Below are positions 1-6,366 of a stretch of 10,423 nt of DNA, one piece after another. Positions within the stretch are counted from its first letter, which is position 1. The number at the start of each line of letters is the position of its first letter. Both the position numbers and the translations under genes were made by a program. This stretch comes from Candidatus Latescibacterota bacterium (GTDB lineage: Bacteria > Latescibacterota > UBA2968 > UBA8231), in assembly GCA_022827165.1 (NCBI GenBank), contig JAJDTN010000355.1, positions 1-10,423 on the forward strand, written 5' to 3'. The notes under the pieces are model-generated. The model was not told the origin of the DNA, did not search any database, and saw only the letters and a program-made list of their open reading frames with translations.

Positions 1-594
1 GCCTACCAGGGCGCCAACCCGATCAGCGACCTGTGGGCCCTGCGGGCCTTGGAGATGATGGCCGCCTTCCTTCCCCGGGCCGTGGACGACCCCGGCGACG
101 ACGAGGCCCGCGGACAGATGCTGCTGGCCGCCGCCTTCGCCGGCATCGGCTTCGGCAACGCCGGCGTGCACCTGCCCCACGGCATGTCGTACCCGGTGGC
201 CGGCATGGTCGGCGACTACGTGCCGGAGGGCTACGGCCTCGACTACCCCGTCGTCCCCCACGGCATCGCCGTCATCGTCAACGCCCCGGCAGTCATCCGC
301 TTCACGGCGGCGGCCGATCCCGGGCGCCACCTCACGGCCGCCCGCATCCTCGGCGCCGACGTCAGCGGCGTGAGCGACGACGACGCCGGACGGGTGCTGG
401 CCGACGCCATCGTCGGCCTCATGCGCCGCCTCGACATCCCCAACGGCCTGTCCGCCCTCGGCTACGGGCGCGGCGACATCCCCGCCCTGGTGGAGGGCAC
501 CCTGCCGCAGCACCGCGTCACCAAGCTGTCGCCGCGCGAGGCCGGGGCCGAAGAGCTGGCGGCGCTCTTCGAGGACGCCCTGGCCTACTGGTAG
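1..594 (+). CDS. Hydroxyacid-oxoacid transhydrogenase (iron-containing alcohol dehydrogenase family), 3' part
   Basis: The reading frame is open from base 1 and the 5' end lies outside the window; 197 residues are visible, the C-terminal half of a group III (Fe-type) alcohol dehydrogenase. It resembles human ADHFE1, which reversibly couples oxidation of 4-hydroxybutyrate to succinic semialdehyde with reduction of 2-oxoglutarate to 2-hydroxyglutarate. Diagnostic stretches (fragment numbering) are AYQGANPISDLWA (1-13), AFAGIGFGNAGVHLPHGMSYP (45-65, key residues H57, H60, Y64), VVPHG (84-88) and GTLPQHRVTKLSP near the end. H60 and H87 fit the two C-terminal metal-binding histidines of the family. 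The HGMSYP form, where other Fe-ADHs have HGMAHP, is typical of the HOT branch. The stop codon is embedded in the Shine-Dalgarno of the next gene, so the two are probably co-transcribed. Family assignment is firm; the physiological substrate here is not known. Confidence 0.92.
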   Translation, partial: AYQGANPISDLWALRALEMMAAFLPRAVDDPGDDEARGQMLLAAAFAGIGFGNAGVHLPHGMSYPVAGMVGDYVPEGYGLDYPVVPHGIAVIVNAPAVIRFTAAADPGRHLTAARILGADVSGVSDDDAGRVLADAIVGLMRRLDIPNGLSALGYGRGDIPALVEGTLPQHRVTKLSPREAGAEELAALFEDALAYW

Positions 595-598
595 GAGG
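592..598 (+). promoter_or_regulatory. Shine-Dalgarno overlapping the upstream stop codon
   Basis: The string TAGGAGG contains the TAG stop of the dehydrogenase and a near-perfect Shine-Dalgarno, 5 bases before the ATG at 604. This fixes the start of the sialidase-like gene and implies translational coupling within one transcript. Confidence 0.8.
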
Positions 599-603
599 AA
601 CCA

Positions 604-1701
604 ATGCTGCGCATCGCCGATCAGGGCACCATCTCCCACGTAGAGGGCCACGGCGCCTACATGCCGTGGATCACGCCGCTGACGGACGGAACCTTCGTCG
701 CCAGCCAGCACGTCGGTTCGGAGCTCGGATCCCCCGACAACCACGTGGTCGTGCTGCGCTCGGAGGACGGCCGCCGGTTCACGGAGGTCGGCGTCGCCAG
801 CCCCGCCGGTGACGGCTACGCCTACCGGGGACCGCAGATCAGCGTCGCCGGCGACGGCCCCCGCCTCGTCATGACCTGCTCGCGCTTCGAGAACGAGGGC
901 GACGGAAAGCTCTTCGACCCCGACACCGAGGAGCTGCAGCGGCCGGAGCTGTGCCTGTTCTGGTCCGACGACGGCGGCGCCTCCTGGTCGGAGCCGCAGG
1001 TCGTGCCCGTTGACCTGCCGCCGGAGCGCTACACCTGGAACGGCGCCGGCCAGCTGCTGCAGTTGGCGCCGGACCGCTGGATGTTGCCCCTGGAGACCTG
1101 GAAGCCGAAGGGGTACGAAGGCCCGCCCGACCAGCGGACGTGGGCGATCTTCTCGGCCGACGGCGGCGCCACCTGGGGCGAGCTGACCGAGGTCGCCAAC
1201 GATCCCTCGGGCAAGATCCTCTACTGGGACCTGATGAACTGCCGGCTGGCGGACGGCCGCGTCTACTCGCTCATCTGGACCCACCTCTACGGCACCAGCG
1301 ACGACATCGAGAACCACTGGGTGGTCTCCGAGGACGACGGACGCACTTGGTCGGAGCCGCGGCCGACGAACCTGCGCGGACAGGTGTGCACGCCGGTCCC
1401 GCTGGCCGACGGCCGGGTCGCCGCCGTCTACAACTACCGCCACGAGCCCCAGGGCGTGCGCGCCGCCCTCACCGAGGACCTCTCCACCTTCGACACCGAC
1501 AACGAGGTCGTCCTCTTCGACGCCGGCACCGAGGCCACCCTCGGCAGCCCCGACCACGACAACTTCCTCGCCGAGCACATGCTCATCGCCTTCGGCAAGC
1601 CCGGCGGCCGGCGCCTGGACGACGGAACTCTGTTGACATGGTTCTGGTGCACCTCGGGCGGCGTCACCCACACGCGCTGGGTGCGGCTCGAGGTGGACTG
1701 A
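604..1701 (+). CDS. Sialidase-fold (BNR/Asp-box beta-propeller) protein
   Basis: This 365-residue protein has no signal peptide or membrane segment, so it is probably cytoplasmic. It carries regularly spaced Asp boxes (S-x-D-x-G-x-x-[WF]): SEDGRRF at 52-58, SDDGGASW at 121-128, SADGGATW at 184-191 and SEDDGRTW at 242-249. This spacing is that of a six-bladed sialidase propeller. Proteins of this type are usually called exo-alpha-sialidase or sialidase family protein, but many in environmental bacteria lack demonstrated sialidase activity. The arginine triad and Tyr/Glu nucleophile pair of true sialidases cannot be assigned confidently here, and secreted sialidases normally have a signal peptide. 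A cytoplasmic glycosidase or lyase-like role in the same sugar or hydroxyacid pathway as the preceding dehydrogenase is an inference from the 9-base spacing. The start is supported by an AGGAGG 5 bases upstream. Confidence 0.85.
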   Translation: MLRIADQGTISHVEGHGAYMPWITPLTDGTFVASQHVGSELGSPDNHVVVLRSEDGRRFTEVGVASPAGDGYAYRGPQISVAGDGPRLVMTCSRFENEGDGKLFDPDTEELQRPELCLFWSDDGGASWSEPQVVPVDLPPERYTWNGAGQLLQLAPDRWMLPLETWKPKGYEGPPDQRTWAIFSADGGATWGELTEVANDPSGKILYWDLMNCRLADGRVYSLIWTHLYGTSDDIENHWVVSEDDGRTWSEPRPTNLRGQVCTPVPLADGRVAAVYNYRHEPQGVRAALTEDLSTFDTDNEVVLFDAGTEATLGSPDHDNFLAEHMLIAFGKPGGRRLDDGTLLTWFWCTSGGVTHTRWVRLEVD

Positions 1702-1723
1702 GCCACCCCGGCGCCACGCGGCC

Positions 1724-2449
1724 TCAGCGGCCGCCGTCGTTTCCCGTGTAGACCCTCTCGCCGCGCACCAGGACCGACTTGCCGTCCGGCGGCCCGGCGA
1801 GCTCGTCGGCGCTGCGGTAGCCGATGGTCATGCTCGTGCGCGTGCCCTCGGTGCGGTTGGGGCCGATGCGGTGGAAGATCAGGCTGTCGATGGCCAGCAG
1901 CCCGCCCGCCGGCATGGGCACCGGCACCGCCTGGCCGGTGACCCGCGACTCCCGGATCCAGTCCTGCTCCTCCAGCCGGTGCAGCCGCGCCTCGCCGGGC
2001 AGCAGGTGCGTGCCGGGGATGACCTGCGTGCAGCCGTTGTCGAGGGTGGTCTCCTCGAGATAGTGGATCACCGTCAGCAGCCCCCGGCTCCACTGCAGGA
2101 CGTCGCGGTGGAAGTAGTCGGAGCGCGCCGAGGCGACGTTCAGGGTGGCGTGGTTGTGACGGTTGAGGACGACCTCGATGTTGGGGCCGAGGAGCGCTTC
2201 CAGCGGGTCGAGGACGGCGGCATGGGCCGCCGCTTCCCGAAAGACCGGCTCCCTGTCCCACACCTGCGACAGGCGCACCACGCGACCTTCGGAGTCGCGC
2301 ACCACGGGCTCGGCCCCGGCGCGCACGTCGGCGTCGATCGCCTGGCGCAGCCGCGCCGCCAGCTCTTCCGGCAGCCGGCCGTCGAGCTTCAGGTAGCCGT
2401 TGTGCCGGAACAGCCGCACCTGCTCCGCTGTCAGCGCCGGTCCGCTCAT
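1724..2449 (-). CDS. PhyH-family Fe(II)/2-oxoglutarate dioxygenase
   Basis: This 241-residue protein belongs to the phytanoyl-CoA dioxygenase (PhyH) family of non-haem iron oxygenases, which hydroxylate or halogenate a substrate while decarboxylating 2-oxoglutarate. The iron-binding HxD is H114-R-D116 in YFHRDVLQW, and the distal histidine is H193 in IFHRIGPNRT. R199 or R204 would bind the 2-oxoglutarate carboxylate. The N-terminus (LTAEQVRLFRHNGYLKLDG) and the VIPGTHL segment at 143-149 are classic for the family. The frame stays open upstream to 2746, but the start at 2449 is preferred: a GGGGAG lies upstream, the family N-terminus begins there, and a longer version would overlap the divergent gene. 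The substrate cannot be read from sequence. It is convergent with the sialidase-like gene (22-base gap) and divergent from the glycosidase-like gene. No terminator with a U-tract is visible in the convergent gap. Confidence 0.88.
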   Translation of the reverse strand: MSGPALTAEQVRLFRHNGYLKLDGRLPEELAARLRQAIDADVRAGAEPVVRDSEGRVVRLSQVWDREPVFREAAAHAAVLDPLEALLGPNIEVVLNRHNHATLNVASARSDYFHRDVLQWSRGLLTVIHYLEETTLDNGCTQVIPGTHLLPGEARLHRLEEQDWIRESRVTGQAVPVPMPAGGLLAIDSLIFHRIGPNRTEGTRTSMTIGYRSADELAGPPDGKSVLVRGERVYTGNDGGR

Positions 2450-2519
2450 GTCAGCTCCCCGGGTCTCCGTTTTCGCAGCCGTTTGCCGTCGGCCGGACGG
2501 CCCCTCAAGTTCTTCCCTC
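2450..2519. promoter_or_regulatory. Divergent intergenic region with inverted repeat
   Basis: This short spacer must hold the promoters of both the PhyH gene (leftward) and the glycosidase-like gene (rightward). It contains an inverted repeat, GCCGTC (2485-2490), GGCCG, GACGGC (2496-2501), which could be an operator for one regulator acting on both genes. Only weak promoter matches are visible: TTGAGG read leftward with a poor -10, and TTGCCG read rightward with CAAGTT 17 bases later. In DNA this GC-rich such a repeat may also arise by chance, so this is a candidate only. Confidence 0.3.
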
Positions 2520-4090
2520 ATGACGCGCGTGCAAAATGTGAACACCACCGACCTGAAGGCTGCTCTCGAGTTGGGTAGCCGCTGCATGAGCGGCCTCTTC
2601 AACGCCGACGACCCCGAGGGCGTCGCCTTCTTCAGCTCGAGCCTGCGGCCCGAGGCCCGCCTCTCCTTCAGCGTCGCCCACTCCGAGTCGCACGTGCCGG
2701 GCCGCCACCTGAACGCCCTGCTCGAGGCCGAGGACGCCACCGGCATCGAGGTCGACGAGGAGGTGGTGCGCCGCCACCGCCACGCGGCCCTGCTCTCCTA
2801 CTCGGGGGCGGCGCCGCTGGCCCTCAACCGCACGGAGATCGGCGGCCCCCTGGTCTCCTTCTGTCCCCACAACCTGCGCGAGGGCTTCCACGCTCTCTAC
2901 GCCCTGGCCGCCTTCCGCGGCGACGGCGAGGCGGCGGAGCTGGCCGAGCGCAGCGTCCGCTGCATCTTCGATCTGTGGTCCCCCGAAACGGGCTGGGACG
3001 AGGCCCGCCTCGAATCCCTGGGCCTGGAGCACAAGGCCTGCCAGGGCTTCGTCCACGGCGAGGCGCGCATGCTCGGCCCCCTGGTCAAGATCCACCGGAC
3101 CACGGGCTCGGCCGCCGCCCTCGAGCTGGCCCTGGTGCTGCGCGACAAGCTCCTGGCCGAGACCTTCCCCGAGGACGGGTCCTGGGACCCGGAGGCCGTC
3201 GGCACCACCCACGTGCACTCCATCACCTGCTGCCTCTCCTCCCTGGCGCAGCTGGCCGCCCACCTCGGCGACGCCGTGCTGATGCAGCGGGTGCGTGCGT
3301 TCTACGATGGCGGCCTCTGGCAGCTGCGCGACGAGGTCGGCTGGACCCCGGAGTCGACCACCCAGACCGACTCCGATCACGGCGAGGCCAACAACACGGG
3401 CGACATCCTCGAGACCGCCCTGATCCTCGGCCGCCACGGCTGCGCGGCGGCCTTCGCCTACGCCGAGCGCATCCTGCGCTGCCACCTGCTGCCGAGCCAG
3501 CTCCGGGACGCCTCCTTCATCGAGGAGCCCCCCAACCCCGAGGGACTCGACGGCCTGCGGGACATGGCCGGCCGCCACCTCGGCGCCTTCGGCTTCCCCG
3601 CCCCCTACGGCCACGAGTCCGCCGGCCAGGGGCGGGCGAACCTCTCCTTCAACATGGATATCGTCGGCGGCGCCTGCGCCTCCATCGCCGCCGCCTGCCG
3701 CGAGGTGGTCCGCGCCGACGGCACCGGCGTCCACGTCGATTTGTGGTTCGACTGGGAGAGCGAGGCGGCCTGCGTCCAGTCGCCCTGCACGCACGACGGG
3801 CGGCTCACGGTGCGGGTCCGGCAGCCGGGGCCGCTGTGGCTGCGGCTCCCCCCGTGGCTCGACGATCTCCCCGTGACCGGGGCACGCCCCCGCGCCGGAC
3901 GGGCGACCACCTGTTCTTCCGGGACCTGCCGGCGGGCACAGCCATCGAGGCGCGGGTCGATCTTCCCGATCGGGAGGTCGTGCTGTCCCCCCACCTGCAC
4001 CGCCGGCCGATCCGCGCTCGCCTGCGCGGCGACTCCGTGGCCGCCATGGACGGCTTCGGCGCCGACCTGACCTTCTTCGATCCCCTCTGA
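2520..4090 (+). CDS. GH127/DUF1680-like alpha/alpha-barrel glycosidase-like protein, with apparent frameshift near 3879-3891
   Basis: The main frame runs from about 2520 to the mid 3880s, then would continue to a stop at 4070 as an Arg/Ser/Cys-rich tail of unnatural composition. From about 3884 the coding signal continues one frame over (GDHLFFRDLPAGTAIEA, then LPDREVVLSP) to a TGA at 4088-4090, giving roughly 523 residues. A single base restored in the GGGG (3879-3882) or CCCCC (3887-3891) run would join them. The protein has a helical-barrel body with recurring motifs (FCPHNLREGFHALYALA, THVHSITCCLSSLAQLA, DHGEANNTGDILETALILG, YAERILRCHLLPSQL). A beta-sandwich C-terminus follows, with LWLRLPPWL resembling the DUF1680/GH127 C-terminal domain. 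The helix where GH127 has its zinc/nucleophile cysteines reads GEANNTGD, so an arabinofuranosidase mechanism is not supported. ATG 2520 is the simplest start outside PhyH; GTG 2529 or 2538, or ATG 2586, are alternatives. None has a strong Shine-Dalgarno. Confidence 0.7.
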
Positions 4091-4148
4091 GCCGCAGGGA
4101 CACGTCGACCCCATGGCCGCCGAGGCGTGTGGACGCCGAGGATGTCCC

Positions 4149-4440
4149 ATGAGAGCCATCATTAAGGCTTCCTGTCCCCTTCGCCGGCCGACAGCGTGCA
4201 CTTCTGCCTGCCCTTCGATTACGAGCAGTGGCGACTTGATCATCCACGGCCTGGGGCCAAGCCGCTGGCAGATCTGAACGTGGGGGAGCCACAACCGCCC
4301 CTTTCGCCAGGAGGTGGTGACCGAAGTGCCGGGGTGGTCGCCGCAGCGCGCGGGGTCGACTCCCTGGGCACGGCCTCGACGCCGCTCCACGGATTCACCG
4401 ACATCGACCTCAGGCACCTAGGCGCGCACCGCGGAGAGCT
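4149..4440 (+). pseudogene. Decayed 5' end of a gene (FDYEQW-type N-terminus)
   Basis: A GAGGATG Shine-Dalgarno sits before ATG 4149 (MRAIIK). Adding one base near 4166 connects this start to GFLSPSPADSVHFCLPFDYEQ (key residues H, F and FDYEQW), then RLDHPRPGAKPLADLNVGEP, open to about 4301. Immediately after, the coding-like signal moves to a second frame (NRPFRQEVV, ending near 4325), then back to the first frame as a GC3-rich stretch containing HGFTDIDLRHLGAHRGEL (to about 4440). From memory, proteins beginning with FDYEQW...DHPRP..K..ADL.VGEP and followed by IYFLPNDRPFRQEVV are common in Latescibacterota-like genomes. If so, about 10 codons between GEP and NRPFRQ have been deleted and the rest of the gene is lost. 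No intact product is encoded. This accounts for most of the gap between the glycosidase-like gene and the toxin gene. Confidence 0.6.
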
Positions 4441-4446
4441 CTCCAG

Positions 4447-4467
4447 TGTGTGGACAAAGCGCACACA
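4447..4467 (+). promoter_or_regulatory. Inverted repeat before the toxin ATG (candidate antitoxin operator)
   Basis: TGTGTG (4447-4452), a 9-base spacer and CACACA (4462-4467) form a perfect 6-bp inverted repeat ending right at the toxin ATG. Ribbon-helix-helix antitoxins commonly repress their own operon through short repeats at the promoter. The TGGACA at 4451-4456 resembles a -35 box but no matching -10 is evident. It could be a coincidence of alternating purine/pyrimidine sequence. Confidence 0.4.
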
Positions 4468-4770
4468 ATGGATGAATTTCGGAGTGTGCCCGGCTTCGAT
4501 TGGAACCTGGAGAAGAACCGGCAACTCGCCGAGCAGCGGGGGGTCTCATTCGAGCGCGTCGTCTCCGCGATCGAGCAAGGCGGTCTGGTGGACGTGCTGG
4601 AGCACCCCGCCCAGGAGCGGTATCCGGGACAGATGATCTATGTCGTGGACATCGAACAGTACCTCTACCTCGTGCCCTTCGTGAACGATACGGACGGCAC
4701 GAGGTTCCTGAAGACGGTCATCCCCAGCCGGAAGGCGACGCGGGACTATCGCAGGAGGCGATCATCGTGA
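4468..4770 (+). CDS. BrnT-like (DUF497-type) toxin of a type II toxin-antitoxin pair
   Basis: This 100-residue protein shows the BrnT-type pattern: FDWNLEKNRQLAEQRGVSFE at 10-29 (family form F-x-W-D/N-x-x-K-N...GVSFE), EHPAQERYPGQMIYVV at 45-60 and the C-terminal LKTVIPSRKATRDY at 81-94. BrnT toxins are small RNase-fold proteins that inhibit translation by cleaving RNA; activity here is inferred from the family. The ATG at 4468 gives the length usual for homologues; an in-frame GTG at 4450 would add six residues but lies within the inverted repeat. The stop overlaps the antitoxin start (GTGA, 4767-4770). Codon use is somewhat less GC-biased than its neighbours (gat, gaa, ttt, caa, tca), consistent with recent transfer. 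It lies just downstream of a gene remnant. Confidence 0.85.
   Translation: MDEFRSVPGFDWNLEKNRQLAEQRGVSFERVVSAIEQGGLVDVLEHPAQERYPGQMIYVVDIEQYLYLVPFVNDTDGTRFLKTVIPSRKATRDYRRRRSS
4753..4758 (+). promoter_or_regulatory. Shine-Dalgarno for the antitoxin GTG start
   Basis: AGGAGG within the toxin coding sequence lies 8 bases before GTG 4767. It decides the antitoxin start and would allow it to be translated more strongly than the toxin, as expected in a TA operon. Confidence 0.75.
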
Positions 4771-5042
4771 GCGACCAACTGAACGCCGAAGACCAGGAGA
4801 TCCTGGAGAAGTTCAACCGGGGCGAGCTGCGCCGCGGTGCCGGCGCCGACGACGAGATGGAGGCTGCGCGTCAAGCGGCCCGCAGCACCTTCAACAAGAC
4901 CCGGCGGGTCAACCTGAGGGTGACCGAACGCGACTTCAACCTCGCCCACGCGCGCGCCCGGGAGGAGGGGATCCCATACCAGACGCTGCTGTCGAGCGTC
5001 ATCCACAAGTACCTTGCCGGCAGATTGACGGACAGGACATAG
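4767..5042 (+). CDS. CopG/ribbon-helix-helix family antitoxin
   Basis: This 91-residue protein has an acidic N-terminal half (LNAEDQEILEKFNRGELRR) followed by a ribbon-helix-helix DNA-binding domain. The beta strand is RRVNLRVTERD at about 46-56. The helices contain AHARAREEGIPYQTLLSSVI and then HKYLAGRL near the C-terminus. The GIPYQTLLSSVIHKY signature is characteristic of the CopG-type antitoxins (CopG_antitoxin domain) that accompany BrnT-like toxins. It would bind the toxin through one end and the operon operator through the RHH dimer, giving autorepression. It starts at GTG 4767 with AGGAGG 8 bases upstream and overlaps the toxin stop by GTGA. The downstream neighbour is convergent, so the operon has just these two genes. 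Confidence 0.88.
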   Translation: MSDQLNAEDQEILEKFNRGELRRGAGADDEMEAARQAARSTFNKTRRVNLRVTERDFNLAHARAREEGIPYQTLLSSVIHKYLAGRLTDRT

Positions 5043-5056
5043 CACATACCGCGAGT

Positions 5057-5069
5057 CCGCCCCGGGCGG
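5057..5069. terminator. GC-rich inverted repeat between convergent genes
   Basis: CCGCCC (5057-5062), one base, then GGGCGG (5064-5069) lies in the 31-base gap between the antitoxin and the lytic transglycosylase genes. It may act as a bidirectional pause or terminator, but there is no T-tract on either side and the loop must open several pairs, so support is weak. Confidence 0.25.
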
Positions 5070-5073
5070 GCGG

Positions 5074-6351
5074 TCAGGCGCTCGACAGGGCGGTCTTGTA
5101 CACGGTGTAGTTCTTCAACACCTTCTTCACGTAGATCCGCGTCTCCTTGTAGGGGATGCGCTCCACGAAGGCGTCGGCGTCGTCCAGCGGAAGGCGCCCG
5201 ACCCACTGCTTGGCGGCGGAGGGCCCGGCGTTGTAGGCGGCCAGGCCGAGCTCGAAACCGACCTCCCGGGTGCGGCCCGAGGCGAAGGAGCGCATCTGCT
5301 CGCCGAGGTAGCACGAGCCCATGCGGATGGAGACCTCCGGGTCGGCCAGCAGGCCCTTCTCGAAGTCCCCCATCCCCACCTTGGAGGCCAGGGAGCGGCC
5401 CGTTCGCGGCATGATCTGCATGACGCCCAGCGCCCCGGCATGGGACTCGGCCTGCTCCTCGAAGTGGCTCTCCTGCCGGATGACGGCCAGCACGAGGTAG
5501 GGGTCCAGCCCGGCCTCGCCGGCAGCCGTCCTCACCTGCTCCCACGAGAAGCCGGCGCCGTCCGGGGCCGGGTGCTGGTGGTCGCCGCGGCGCCCCGGGC
5601 TCCCCCGGTATCCCATGCTGACGGCCCGCGCCGAGTAGTAGGAGCGCGGGAACTGGTCGGCAACCGTCTGGAAGAGCACTTCGGCCTCCCGCTCCAGACC
5701 CAGATGCCTGGCGCTCTTCCCGGCCCAGAAGAAACTCTGATCGACGAGGTGCGGCTCCGAGGCGTCGACGCCAACCCTCTGGAACAGGTAGAGCGACTCC
5801 CGGTAGCGCTCGGCGCAGTACAGCATGAAGGCGGCGCTCCAGTTCGCCTGGTCGCGCATCGGACTGTCAGGGTGCTCGTCCACCAGTTGCCCGAACAGGT
5901 CGCGGGCGCGGGTGTAGTCGCCGCCGCGCTCGGCCGCCTTGGCCGCCTGCCACAGGGCCTCGTCGGCGAGTTCGTGCCCGGGGTGCTCGGCCGCCAGCCG
6001 CGCGAAGGTGACGACGGCCTCCTCGTCGCGGTGGAGGCGCACCTGGATCCCGCCCGTCTCGTAGAGGCTGTCGGGGTCGGCGGGCGGCTCGTCGCGCTCC
6101 CCGGCGGCGCCGGGCACCGCCGGAGGGAGGGAGAGGGAGTCGGTGCCGGTCCCCTGCCGCTCGGGCGAGGGACCTCTGCCGCTCGGGTCCGCCGGTTGCC
6201 GCGCCGCAGGCGCCTTCTCCGCGGCCCCGTCCGGCGACCGCAGGGCGAGGCGGGTCTCCATCAGCAGCGCCCCCGCGAGGAACACCCCGGTCAGGGCGAT
6301 CCCGGTCACGGGTCCGAACTCCTGCTTCCTCTTTCTCGGTGGCCTCTTCAT
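5074..6351 (-). CDS. Membrane-anchored lytic transglycosylase (SLT domain) with TPR-like N-terminal region
   Basis: This ~425-residue enzyme cleaves the glycan strands of peptidoglycan, forming 1,6-anhydro-muropeptides in the periplasm. The N-terminus is basic (KRPPRKRKQEF) followed by a single hydrophobic segment (TGIALTGVFLAGALLM, about 15-31), then a Pro/Ala/Asp-rich linker (about 38-95). Residues ~100-240 form helical tetratricopeptide-like repeats (EEAVVTFARLAAEHPGHELA; YTRARDLFGQLVDEHPDSP), as in Slt70. The SLT catalytic domain shows VIRQESHFEEQAES with catalytic Glu at about 294, GALGVMQIMPRTG and the AYNAGP motif at about 372. Two ATGs are available. The one at 6351 is preferred because GGGGAG (6359-6364) lies 7 bases before it; the ATG at 6357 is only one base from that site. 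It lies 15 bases downstream of the small coiled-coil gene, so the two probably form an operon. Confidence 0.93.
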   Translation of the reverse strand: MKRPPRKRKQEFGPVTGIALTGVFLAGALLMETRLALRSPDGAAEKAPAARQPADPSGRGPSPERQGTGTDSLSLPPAVPGAAGERDEPPADPDSLYETGGIQVRLHRDEEAVVTFARLAAEHPGHELADEALWQAAKAAERGGDYTRARDLFGQLVDEHPDSPMRDQANWSAAFMLYCAERYRESLYLFQRVGVDASEPHLVDQSFFWAGKSARHLGLEREAEVLFQTVADQFPRSYYSARAVSMGYRGSPGRRGDHQHPAPDGAGFSWEQVRTAAGEAGLDPYLVLAVIRQESHFEEQAESHAGALGVMQIMPRTGRSLASKVGMGDFEKGLLADPEVSIRMGSCYLGEQMRSFASGRTREVGFELGLAAYNAGPSAAKQWVGRLPLDDADAFVERIPYKETRIYVKKVLKNYTVYKTALSSA

Positions 6352-6358
6352 GGTCATG

Positions 6359-6364
6359 CTCCCC
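6359..6364 (-). promoter_or_regulatory. Shine-Dalgarno of the lytic transglycosylase gene
   Basis: GGGGAG on the minus strand, 7 bases before ATG 6351 and one base before ATG 6357. It favours the shorter start. Confidence 0.6.
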
Positions 6365-6366
6365 GT

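Noticed and set aside
1700..1740. Terminator between the sialidase-like and PhyH genes
   Set aside because: Only a short GGCC/GGCC pairing overlapping the coding end is visible, with no T-tract on either strand.
2450..2746. Longer N-terminus for the PhyH protein (start at 2746)
   Set aside because: It would overlap the divergent gene by more than 200 bases. The extra residues are unlike PhyH proteins, and a Shine-Dalgarno supports 2449.
2505..4292. Long open frame on the minus strand (595 codons) across the glycosidase-like gene
   Set aside because: It is Gly/Ala/Arg/Val-rich with no motif and lies antisense to a frame with clear conserved motifs; long antisense frames are expected at this GC content.
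4500..4766. N-terminal extension of the antitoxin frame upstream of GTG 4767
   Set aside because: It runs in another frame through the toxin gene with Arg/Gly-rich composition; the AGGAGG before GTG 4767 and the GTGA overlap settle the start.
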